From the NCBI GenBank assembly GCA_001414345.1, contig LLCB01000548.1, positions 1 through 23,693 of the forward strand: 23,693 bases of DNA. Direction: 5' to 3'. The position numbers and the translations under genes were made by a program. Numbering within the stretch: position 1 is the stretch's first letter; every line of letters starts with the position of its first letter. The stretch is from Hymenoscyphus infarciens. Lineage: Eukaryota; Ascomycota; Leotiomycetes; Helotiales; Helotiaceae. The notes below the pieces were generated by a model. It searched no databases. It was not told where the DNA came from and was given only the letters and a program-made list of their open reading frames with translations. Shown here one piece after another: positions 1-10,900 of this stretch.

Positions 1-925
1 AGACTTTTAGTAGTTTAACTACTAAAAGTTACTATTTATATAATTTAAATAAAGACTTTAAGTAGTTTAACTACTAAAAGTTACTATTTATATAACTTAA
101 ATAAAGACTTTAAGTAGTTTAACTACTAAAAGTTACTATTTATATAACTTAAATAAAGACTTTAAGTAGTTTAACTATTAAAGGTTACTATTATATAATT
201 AGATAGAGACTTTTAGTAGTTTAACTACTAAAAGTTACTATTTATATAACCTAAATAAAGACTTTAAGTAGTTTAACTATTAAAAGTTATTATTTAAAAG
301 TTACTAGTAGATAATTTAACTACTAAAAGTTACTAATAAATAATTAAATAGAGAGTTTTAGTAGTTTAACTACTAAAATTTACTAGTAAATAATCTAAAT
401 AAAGACTTTAAATAGTTTAACTACTAAAGATTACTAGTATATAATTAGATAGAGACTTTTAGTAGTTTAGCTACTAAAAGTTACTAGTAAATAATTAGAT
501 AGAGACTTTTAGTAGTTTAACTACTAAACGTTACTAGTAAATAATCTAAATAAAGACTTTTAGTAGTTTAATTACTAAAAGTTACTAGTATATAATTTAA
601 ATAGAGACTTTTAGTAGTTAAACTACTAAAAGTTACTACTAAAAGTTATTATACTATAATTTAGATTAAGACTTTTAGTAGTTTAACTACTAAAAGTTAC
701 TACTTATATAATCTAAATAAAGACTTATAGTAGTTTAACTACTAAAAGTTAATATTAAATAATTTAGATAGATACTTTTAATAGTTTAACTACTAAAAGT
801 TACTATTATATAGTTTAGATAGAGACTTATAGTAGTTTAACTACTAAAAGTTAAAAGTAATATTTTAATAGAGACTTTTTTAATTATTTAGCTACTTAAG
901 ATTACTAATAATAATACTACTTATA
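1..925 (+). repeat. Left satellite array, about 18 dyad-centred units of 50-52 bp
   Basis: Tandem repeat whose units begin 'agact' at 1, 53, 105, 157, 207, 259, about 311 (partial), 353, 403, 453, 503, 554, 605, 669, 721, 772, 823 and 873. Each unit holds a 27-bp dyad (13-bp arms, central T) followed by a 22-25-bp A/T-rich spacer. Spacers come in two types: a longer 'actatttatataa..taaataa' form (52-bp unit) and a shorter 'actagtaaataattagatag' form (50-bp unit). The units at 311 and 605-668 are irregular, and one near 619 has a flipped central base. The last unit (873-925) is degenerate and grades into unique sequence. The array has no CA or TG dinucleotide at all. The window starts exactly at a unit boundary, so the array probably continues to the left. 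The tandem structure is seen directly; a role in chromatin, replication or transposition would be inference. Confidence 0.95.
3..29. repeat. Representative 27-bp dyad of the left array
   Basis: A perfect inverted repeat with 13-bp arms (acttttagtagtt / aactactaaaagt) around a single central T. It can form a hairpin or cruciform and could be bound by a dimeric protein, though neither is shown here. Most units of the left array carry it, many with one arm mismatch (actttaag in place of acttttag). The perfect arms cannot be explained by RIP alone, since RIP does not create symmetry. Confidence 0.9.
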
Positions 926-3900
926 GCTAATTAGATATTTATTTCTTTTATATAATATTTTATTTTAAAGCTATTAAATTTCCTTATATTTATCTCTAAT
1001 AATTAATTTATTACTATAATTATCTATCTTAACTAATTTTTAGCTTCTTTATCTAAGTAATTCCTTCTTATTCTCTAATAAGGATTTCTAGATCTTGTTA
1101 TATTATATTATAAGATATAGTTATTAATTATAATATAATTTTCTTATAATACTATTAGATCTAGTATAGTAATTATACTTTTATACTAATTATCTCTCTA
1201 ACTTTTAAGTCTATCTTATATATTTCTTTTTAACTAAGTACTCTTTTTATTAATTACTTAACTAGAGCTTCCTTTTCTTTAATTAACTCTTAGTCTAGGA
1301 TATAACTAAGTCTACTATATATTTATAACTATATACTACTTATAAAACTATTAGTAAGTATAGTTATTTTATAAAAATGCTATTTAACCTACTTCTAAGC
1401 TCTCTTTTAAGCTCTAATTATCTTTATACGTTTATAGTTATGTTTACTTTTAATAAGAGAAATAAGAAAATAGATATTTATAAAATATACTCTTCTATAT
1501 ATGTTTTCTTTAAGCTAATAAATTATTATTCCTATAATCTACTCTATAACGTTATAATATCTATACTTAAGTCTATAACTAAGTAAATTAAAAGTAACTA
1601 TAATACTATTAGAATAAGGCTTTAAGACTAGTATTATTAGGAACTATAGATATATCTAAGGCTTTAGTATATATAGTAGTACGCTTCCTAGGTATATATA
1701 AGCGTCTATTATACCTCTTATTTAGTTCTTAAGATAGAGGTTACTCTATCTAGTAAGCGTAGCTATATAAGAAACTCTATAATATAACTTAAACTTCTTA
1801 ATATTAACTAAAACAACTATATTATATCGTCTATTATAGCTCTCTAGAGAAAAATTAATATACTAAATATAATTTTCCTTTTTTAAAATGCTTATATAAG
1901 GTAATATTTATACTATAATCTATTATTATAGGTGTTTATAGATATATTAACTCTTTTATAATATTTAATAAAGCTAGTAATATAGGATTAGAGTTATAAA
2001 TATTATCTCTTATCTACTTATCTATTATATAATCTATTCTATTCCTTATAATATTATTAAGCCTTACTTCTTTTCTTATAAATTCTTACTATAGTTTTTG
2101 TTTATTCCTTCTAAAGTATTATAGATCTCTTTTATACTTACTATTTATAATAATTAGTATAATAAGTTTAAGATAAGTAAATATAAAATAGTTACTCTTT
2201 ATAATATAGAATAGAGTCTTATTTATTATACTTTAATTTAAGAATAAGTAACCTACTAAGAACTAGGGATATAACTTAAGCTATATAGAATGTTCTTAAA
2301 TTTACTATCTATAGATAAGTACTTTAGGATTTAAAGGAAATAGGAGAATAGAGGTGTTTAAGTAGTATACTATTTTAAGAGTAAGTATATATTAAGTCTA
2401 AAGAAATAAGAAGTAACCTCTAATTAAAATATTATATAGGAATAAAGAAACTATAACTAGGGGGCTATACTAAGGGAAACTATAAGTAGCTAGTTATATT
2501 ATAGGTTTAAATAAAGAAATATTCTAACTTCTAAGATATATAATTATAGAAGAAAAAGAAATTTAAATCTAGAAAAAGTAGTCTTCTCTCTATCTCTCTT
2601 AATTCCTAACTTAGAAAAAAGAACTATATAGTAAATATCTTAAAAATAATAAATAAGTTACTTTTAAGAATAATATATATAATTAAAAGTCTACTATTAT
2701 ATAGCTTTAAAATTATAATATATATATATAAAATTTAACCGAGCTTCTAGCTTTTCTTACCTACTATAGCGATTAGTATATATAATAATACCTAGATAAA
2801 TGTTATAGTATTTCTTAAAATTAATTCTAGTATATAGAGCCCTTTTCTAGTAACCTACTTTTACCTACTCTTTATACCTCTAATATACCTATTTACCTCT
2901 TATCTTACTTAATCTAAAGTATAGATATCTTACTTATCTTTATACTACTTTTATAAAACTATAGAAATAAAGAGATAATCTTAATACTTTTATATAAGTG
3001 TTTTATAATAAATAATTAGATAATTAAGAAGATAATATACTATAGTACTATAGTTCTCTCTAATAGCTCGCTCTATACTAATTATATACCTATAATATTA
3101 GCCTATTACTTATAGATAGAATTTAAAATCTGAATTATAGTTGTCTTTAAAGGTAGGTATAGAAGGAGTAGTAAGAGATCTTAGAGAGGTATATAGAGAT
3201 AGCTAAATAGATAGCTTAAGCCTATAGTAGATATATTAAATAAGTAATTATTTATCTAGTTACTTATATAATTAGAGTATAAAAGTAAGTAATAAATAAA
3301 GATATACTTATAATACGCTAAGTAATATAGCTTTTAATACTACTATATATTCCTTATTAGGAGAGTAGAAGCTCTAGTAATAAGACTTTCTTTATTAGAG
3401 TAAATATTAGGTAATAGAGGAAGTATAAAGATAGTATTAATAAAACATTTAACTTAATTATTTTAAGTAAGGTTATTATCTTTTTTATTATTAATATAAT
3501 CTATTTAAAGAACTTTAGCCTAGTTTAAAAACATTATTATTATAATATTAAGCTTAGTATAGTCCTAATAGAAGAGAGATCTTAGTAAGATAGTACTTAG
3601 TATTATACTATATAATAGAGAGCTACTAGTATTATAGTCTTTATAATATTATACTATAATATAAGAAGTAATAAGAAGAGAGTAGTAAATGTTTCTTATT
3701 AAAAAAGGTAGTTTTAAACAGATCCTAGTAGCTAGAGGTATCTTAGAGAGTAGATTGTCTCTATCTCCTATTATCTAAATAAGGTCCTCTATTCTATATA
3801 GTATGTTATAAAGTATTATAAAAGCTATAAAAGCTATAGAAGTTAAGAAAGTTTTATTTAATTATTTACTATTATAATTCAATAGTCTACTATAGCAGCT

Positions 3901-5937
3901 ATAAGAAGCGCCGGTTCTATAAGACTATATATAGTAGTAGTAGTATTAATTAGCTACTTATATATATCTACTAGTATAGACTTCTAATCTCTTACTTATA
4001 TAAATTTATAAATTTCTTAGATAAGTTAAGCTATAATATATAGAATATCTTATAATATTAAAGTTTCTCTTAAATATATATAAGCTTTTCCTAGATATAT
4101 ATAGAGTTCTACCTCTTTAGTAAGCTATCCTAGATCTCTTAGATTACTATAATAATAGAATTATAGGTATTAGGTATTAGACTTAAGAACCTTAAAGAGT
4201 AACTAAATAAAAATAGAAAATATTAGTAAAAGAAAAACTATATATTAGCTAAGATATTATTAATCTAAAGTAAAACTTTTTAGAGAAAATAGAAGAAATT
4301 ATAAGTTAATAGAAATAGACGTTAATATAAGATATAATAAACTAGAAAAGACGCTAACTAGCTATTATTACTTAGTTCTAAGCTCTATTAAGTATAAGAC
4401 CTTCTTTAGTTACTCTCTTAAATATTATTTACTAAGGGATTTATATTAATAAGATTATATTCTATACCTTATTTAAGAAGAACTTTAAGAACTATTATAA
4501 TTAGAGACTTCTATTTACTAATTTTTTTAAAGTTATAATAACCTTCTTAATAGACTTTTAATCTTAGAGAAACTTATAGATTAGGCTCTATATCTCTCTT
4601 TAGATAGATAAAAAGCTAGTATATATTAATAACTTTAGTAAAGAAGATAGAAACTATAGTCTTAGTATAATAGATAAGATATTACTATCTAGATTTATTA
4701 GTATAAGTTTTTAAGTATTATAATATAAAAGAGGAGAGAGAGGAGAGTAGGAAATTTACTTTTACGTAGTCTAAAATAAGTTTCTAGCTTTAATATTATA
4801 TTTAAACCTAGACTATATTTCTATATAAACTTAAGTAAATGTTTTTAAGATTAGTCTATTACTTACTAACTAATCTTTTCTAGTAAGTTTCTTTATTTTT
4901 ATATTAGCTTAGCTTATTAAGTAATTAAATACTTTAAATACTCTACCTAGTACTATCTATCTAACTAATTTAATAAAGCTATTATTATTATATAATATAG
5001 AAATACTAGCTTCTAGAATATACTAGGTATTTTTAAACCTACCTAGATAGATATAAAAGTAGTACTATAAACTAGCTATTATCTTATAAACTTTTATATA
5101 TATCTTAAGAATAGAATATATAAGTATATAGAGAAATATATATAAGAAATACTTATTAATATCTAGAAATGCTTCTTTTATATCTTTATTATAAGAGAAG
5201 TAGTTAGAACTATCTAAAACAGCTTAATAAAAGCAGTCTAGGTTATTACTTTTATTACCTTTATTAGGGTTTACTCTAAACCTTAATAATAGCTTTATAA
5301 GGTAACTTAATCTTATTTTAAATAAGAATTCTAGGAGAGGGGAACTTAAAGTATTTACCTTTCCTTTTCTTTAAGGCTAAGCTAGGAGGTTAGAGAGGTT
5401 TTCTTATTATAGACCTAAGACTAAAGCTTCTCCTTTTATATAAGCTACTAAGATAGGTAGAGGTTAAGATAAACTTAGTAGTTAAGAAATTAGAATACTA
5501 CTAGTATATATATATATATCTTTTAGAGAAGTAAAGGTTAGTCTAAAAATAGGATATTTTATAAATAGAATAATCTCTAGAGTTTATTAAATTATTTCTA
5601 AATTAAGTTAAGAGAGTTTAGGAAAATTAAGGATTACTTAATATATAAGTAATTTAGTTTATTTTTAAATACTTTTAAGAAATATATTTCTCTAGTAATA
5701 CTTCTATTAATATATATAAACGTGCTTTATACTTAGATTACTAGCTAAAGTCTTATTTAACTCTAGTTTTTTTAAATCTTTATATATAATATTATTAAAT
5801 CGGTTAGGTCTCTTAGTAAACTACGAATTAAAATTCTTTTTAGTTAATAGTTTAAAATCCTCTATTATTATTAATTATATATTTAAAATCTTTATAGAAT
5901 TTATATATTAAATATTTATAAAAAAAGTAAATATAAT
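926..5937. other. RIP-degraded core, left part; no gene recognised
   Basis: About 5 kb of A/T-rich sequence with stop codons in every frame and no recognisable protein domain. It holds the densest cluster of surviving CA/TG sites in the window: about 26 between 1378 and 5723, including TG at 3131 and 3142, TG at 3690, 3756 and 3804, and CA at 3719, 3880 and 3896. The stretch 3870-3935 also keeps CG and GC steps and looks less mutated than its surroundings. The + strand is purine-rich at roughly 2300-2600, which may mark a decayed coding strand, but in-frame stops are as frequent as chance predicts. Several short (TA)n runs occur, for example near 2719 and 5505. Confidence 0.7.
1377..1586 (+). 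other. Chance open frame of 69 codons, probably not a gene
   Basis: The only ATG-initiated frame of notable length in the window. The product would be rich in Leu, Ile, Tyr, Asn and Lys, which is what A/T-rich noncoding sequence encodes by chance; its hydrophobic look follows from that composition. No domain, plausible fungal start context or neighbouring gene supports it. Its start exists only because one of the rare surviving TG dinucleotides (1378) follows an A. It is recorded for completeness, and I consider it noncoding. Confidence 0.1.
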
Positions 5938-6334
5938 AGTATATAATTATAATAGAGAAAAGAGTATAAGAGTATTAATAGTATATAATTAAGAGAGAAA
6001 TAGGTAAATAAGATAGAGTTAATAGAGTATAATTATAAGAGAGAAAGAGTATTATTAGTATTATTAGAATTAGATTTAGAAGTAGTAGAGAGAGAGAAAG
6101 AAGTATAAAGGAGTTTACTAGTATTAATATAATTAGTTTTAAAGTAATAATAAGAAGGAATAAAGTATAAGAGAGCTTACTAATATCTATATAACTAGAT
6201 TTAGAGTAATAGTAGAAAGGAATAAAGTATAAGAGTATTACTAGTATTAATATAATTAGAATTAGAGTAATAGTAAGAGGGGTAGAGTAAGAGTATTACT
6301 AGTATTAAGGTAATTAGAAATAGAGTAATAGTAA
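5938..6334 (+). repeat. Purine-rich minisatellite, 42-62-bp degenerate units
   Basis: Two linked repeat blocks on a G/A-rich + strand. The first has 42-45-bp units beginning 'agtatataatta' at 5938, 5980 and 6024. The second has about 60-bp units built on 'agtataagagtattactagtattaatataattag...agagtaatag', starting at 6101, 6163, 6225 and 6284, with a degenerate forerunner at about 6044-6100. Units at 6101 and 6163 are each 62 bp, the next is 59 bp and the last is about 51 bp. The lengths are not multiples of three, and TAG/TAA fall in all frames, so a repeat-containing protein is unlikely. No CA or TG survives here. Polypurine strand bias of this kind is common in fungal minisatellites; no function is evident. 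Confidence 0.8.
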
Positions 6335-7603
6335 CTATACCTCTCTAGGTTAGATACTAATATATATCTTAGAAAGTCTTAATTATATATAGAAGAGAAG
6401 AACGTTATTACTTATAAGAAAGAGTAGTAATATTTTATTTAGAATTTTATTTATACTTAAGTAGTAAGAAAGGTTATAAAGTTATTATTATACTAAGAGT
6501 AAACGAAATACTACTATTTATTAGATATAGAAAAAAAAGTAAACTATTAGTATAAGAACCTTAATAATAAGATAATTACTATTAACTTTCTATTAAGAGG
6601 CTAAAGGTAGTAGTATAAGACGTTATATATTATTATAATCTAGAGCTTAGTAAGTAAACCTAAAGTTTAAAAGTATATTAATAATTAAAATTATAAGTAT
6701 AATTCTAGTACTAATTAAAACTAAAAGCCTCTTCTTAATTTCCTTAGTTACTCTTTAAACGCTTTAATTTTACTAATAGTTATATTATAGATTAACGTTA
6801 AGTAAAAAGAAGAAAGGTATTACTTATAGATAAGAAGACTCTTTTATATTATATAATAATTCTAAGATTTATAGACTTATACTAGATAGATATAAAATCT
6901 ATTATAATAGTGTTTAAGAGTATAAATAAGGATAAATAGAGTTATTATAATAGGTTTAGTTTAAAAGTACTACTAAGAATATAAGCTAGAGAAATCTCTT
7001 ATAATAGGTTCTTTCTAAAAGTATAACTAAGATAATAAGAGGTTAAAAAATTTAACTAAATCCTAACTCTTTAGTTCGATCCTAGGTAGTATATTCTTTA
7101 CTATAAGAGTAGTTCTAAAGCCTAACTTTAATAATAGATAAAAAGAAATAATCTAAGTAACCTAATAATCTTTAGTATTAACTACTTAGTATAACTACTA
7201 TACTTATATAAGTAGCTTAGATAGTTATAGATTAGTTGCTTTTCTTATACTTTTCTATACTTCTTCTAGTTCCTTAGGTTCTAGTACTATAGCTAATAAT
7301 CTATTATTTCTTAGTAGTTAATTAGAAGTAAGATTTAATATATATATATAGTAAGTTTATACTTTATATTCTTCTATTATAGTATATATAAGAATAGAAT
7401 TAAGGACAGTATAGTTTCTAGGTTTATAACAATTTTATTCTAGCTTTATAACTCTATAAATATAACTAGTATATACTCTACTTCTTTATCTCTCGTTTTA
7501 CTAATATAGTAGAGAAGGTTCTATTAATCCTATTAAATAACTATAAACGTCTACCTTTCCTTTTAATTACTTTATTATTTATATAATCTAATTTTAAGCG
7601 TCT
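6335..7603. other. RIP-degraded core between two minisatellites; no gene recognised
   Basis: Unique A/T-rich sequence with dense stops in all frames. Surviving RIP targets are few: TG at 6911 and 7237, CA at 7406 and 7430. A T-arm-like string (5-bp stem around ttcgatc, 7070-7086) was examined and does not extend into a credible tRNA. The last ~50 bases (about 7550-7603) weakly resemble the end of the ~100-bp unit that follows and may be a fifth, decayed copy. Confidence 0.65.
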
Positions 7604-7991
7604 TCTCTAGCTAAGTAAGATACTATAAGAAGTCTAACTATATTCTAGAACGCCTACTCGCCTTTCTAGTAATACCTTATAATTCTCTAAGTACTTTATA
7701 CTTTCTCTAGCTAAGTAAAATACTATAAGAGTCTAACTATATTCTAGAGTATCTTCTTAGTATCTTATAATTCTATAAGTACTTTACGCCTTCTCTAGCT
7801 AAGTAAGATATTATAAGAAGTCTAACTATATTTTAGAGCACTTACTCGCCTTCTTAGTAATACTCTATAATTCTCTAAGTACTTTATACCCTCTTTAGCT
7901 AAGTAAGATACTATAAGAAGTCTAACTATATTCTAGTATACCTTCTCTACTTCTTTAATAATTTCCTATACCTCTCTACTCTAATAGGATT
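7604..7991. repeat. Four tandem copies of a ~100-bp repeat
   Basis: Units start at 7604 (100 bp), 7704 (88 bp), 7792 (100 bp) and 7892 (about 100 bp, more diverged in its second half). Each opens with 'ctctagctaagtaagatactataag' or a near match, continues 'tctaactatattctag', and ends near 'ctctaagtactttata'. The second copy lacks about 12 bp in the middle, in the segment that reads ctactcgcc in copies one and three. CG steps persist there, and one CA survives at 7839. The repeat differs from the terminal satellite in sequence, period and lack of a dyad. It could be a minisatellite or an internal repeat of a dead element. Confidence 0.9.
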
Positions 7992-10900
7992 ATTATACCT
8001 ATATATACTATAGAACTAGTATTTAATCTCTAAGTTAGATCTCTTTATAACCTTATAATTAAAAATCCTAAATAAGACTTATATACTTATCCTCTATAAT
8101 AGAAAGCTATAAATAACTACTTAGAATATCTCTAATATATACTATAATAAAGAACTCTATCTCTAAAGTATAAATCGTTTTTAGATATAGTAATATAATA
8201 GATTCTTTTAAAAGGTATTATATAAAGTTAAATCTAATTAAATTATAATCTCCTTCTTTTCTAATATAATTATAGATTTAGAGATAAAGTAGTATAAGAG
8301 CTTATTATATTAATATTTATAGTAATTATATAAAGAAGCTCTCTATAGTTAGTAACCTACCTTTTACTCTTATAGCTTATAGCTAATATTAATCTAGTAT
8401 CTCTCTTCTATTATATTATAGAGGTTATAGTATTCTTACTATTACTCTACTCTTTATATTTTATAATAAGCTATAATCTAAAGCTATTTACTTTCTAACT
8501 ATTCTACAACTATATATATAGGTATATATTAATAAAACTTAGGCTATGACTTTATAGTATATATTTTATAGCTATTAGAATTTAGTTTTTACTCTAAAGA
8601 TAGCTTAGTAATTAGAGAATATGTCTTTAGACCCTCTCTATATTATAATTCTTATTATAATAGCTTAGTAGGTTTTAAATAGCTCTTTTAAATTATAACT
8701 AAAAGTATTATAGTATTATTTAATAAAATATTATATTTTATTAATTTTATCTTTAGATCTCTCTTTTTATTCCTTAATATGTTCTAAGTCCTTTTAAATT
8801 ACTCTTAGATAATATAGTTCTATTTCTTAAATAATATATAATTAATAAACTAGCTATCTTTCTTTAGAAGTTTAACTACTTAGATAAGTACTTTAATATT
8901 AAGCTACTTATTAAGTATTATTTACTTAATATTAATAAACCCTCTATTCTATTTTAAGCTTTATAAGTAGCTTCTAGTAAATAAAACTTAATACTATTAG
9001 CTATTACTAAGTTACTATTAAATTAGAAATAATAAGTATTAGATAATATAATAAAAGGGATAAATAAAATACTAAGAACTAATATAGAGAAGAGTAGTAT
9101 AGGTATAGATATAATAAAAATTCTAGTAGATCTATATATATATAGTAGTTATAGAGTAGTATTAAGAGTATATAATACCTAAAGCTAAAGAAACGTGTTT
9201 ATAAAGTAGAGTTTAGAATATAATTACTTCTCTCTCTTAGTTACCTTCTCTTCTATACTAGATTATTTTTAGTAAAACTACTCTTTATATAAGTCTTATA
9301 AGCTACTTTAAGGCTCTTTAGTATTAGCTTAGTCTAGGATATAAAAGATAGGTTTAGTTCTTAGTTATCTTCTTATATCTTACTCTCTCTAGCTTATATA
9401 TATGTTTCTTATAACAGTTCTCTCCTCTTCTTAGCTTTAAGCTATAGTTCTATTTTATAGCTCTATTATACTATAATATTACTCTTTCTCTATAATATAG
9501 AATACTTAAGAGACTACTCTATAAACGCTTTAAACCTTTTTAGTAAACTATATATATAAATACTAGATTATATAAATCTATTTAAAGCTAGGTCGTTTAA
9601 GAGAAGGTTAAACTAGGATATAAACATAGATATAATTTAGTAGAGTAGTATCTTACTATTTATAATTTATATATATAAGTACTCTAAGTTAATAGATTAT
9701 CTTAGCTTAAGATATCTTAGAAAACATAATACTAACTTCTATATTTAATATAGTATAATATTATCTTATATATATACTAGTATAATATTATTAAGAAGAG
9801 GTATTAGAATAATAAAGAGAAAATAGAGAAGCTATATAATAAGCTTTAAGTTAGATAATCTACTTTATTAGTACTTTAACTAGACTTTCTATACCTTTAT
9901 AAGAATAAGATTAACTATTATATTTAATTAAAAAGGCGTTTAATAAGAGCTAAAAGGCTTCTTATTTTATATAAGAGCGATATTAAGTAGTACTCTTAGA
10001 CGAAAGAGTAGCTAGAGGATTCCTAAGATAGTAGATTAGAAGTACTAATATAATATAAAAAGGTTTATAAGAACTTTAGTAGCCTTTTTATCTATAAGAG
10101 AATAATCTTACTTTTTAAATTAAATAAGTAATATCTAAACTTATAAACTTTAAGTATATAGACTTTAAGTACTTTAAATTTAAGCTCTTAATATATAGGT
10201 TTTCCTCTAATCTTTAAATTAGATAATATAATTTCTTAAACTCTTTAGAATTTCCTTATAAAGGACGACTTTATACTAAACTATAGAGCTTTATTATATA
10301 ATATAATAAATAATATTAGTAGATTAGATTTTAACTTAATAGTATACTATAATACTTTATCTAAAGTAGAATATTAATATTAAAGTAATTTCTTATATCT
10401 AGTCTATCTATCTCTACTTCTTAAAGCTAAGAACTTAAAATATATTCTCTTATTTATATTAAACTAAGAGATTTATATTTAATAAATTTAAATTCCTTCT
10501 CTTTATATAGTATTTATTTATTTAAGCTATAGTAATTCTCTAAACTAAACATCTTTATAACTAAGTATACTAGTAAACGATTAATAATACTCTTATTACT
10601 AATACTAAAAGCTAAAGTATAAGAAGATAATAGCTATAAGAGATTAGCTATATATTTAAGAACTCGAAGGCTAGAGAAAGCTAAAAGAGAAAGATATAAA
10701 GAGAGTAGAGGCTTATAAGTTTTACTAGGTTAAGAAGAAGGTAAGAAGGAGAGTCTTTATTAATATATAAGATAATATAGATATATTTATTATTAAGTAT
10801 AAATACGTCTCTTTATAGAGTTATTTTAAACTTCTATCTAAATAATACTTTAGTTTAGTTTTTATTTTATTACTAATAACAAGGTTACTAGATAAGGCTT

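Noticed and set aside
1..925. CRISPR array
   Set aside because: The repeats are regular but the spacers are themselves repeated in two families, which is a satellite and not an array of unique spacers. The DNA also looks fungal.
1377..1586. 69-codon open frame as a real gene
   Set aside because: Composition is that of random A/T-rich DNA, no domain is visible, and the surrounding DNA is RIP-saturated. It is listed only as a chance frame.
5380..5500. Resemblance to the C-terminal motif of hAT transposases in one frame
   Set aside because: Only a few residues match, upstream motifs are missing, and allowing C/T and G/A substitutions makes such matches easy by chance.
7017..7093. Possible tRNA relic around a ttcgatc T-loop with a 5-bp stem
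   Set aside because: The acceptor stem pairs at only about four of seven positions, the D-arm and anticodon arm cannot both be placed, and the anticodon loop lacks the usual T33.
7520..7550. String 'aatcctattaaa' resembling the NPIE motif of Tc1/mariner transposases; a similar one near 19690
   Set aside because: The residues before the motif do not fit in frame, and no second catalytic motif was found.
10249..10374. 42-codon stop-free run on the + strand, with a short reverse-transcriptase-like look at its start
   Set aside because: Stops occur about once per 13 codons here, so runs of this length are expected many times in six frames. No ordered set of domain motifs follows it.
10640..10770. 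Lys/Arg/Glu-rich frame suggesting a decayed coding region
   Set aside because: In-frame TAG/TAA are as frequent as elsewhere, and the charge follows from the purine-rich strand. No family could be recognised.
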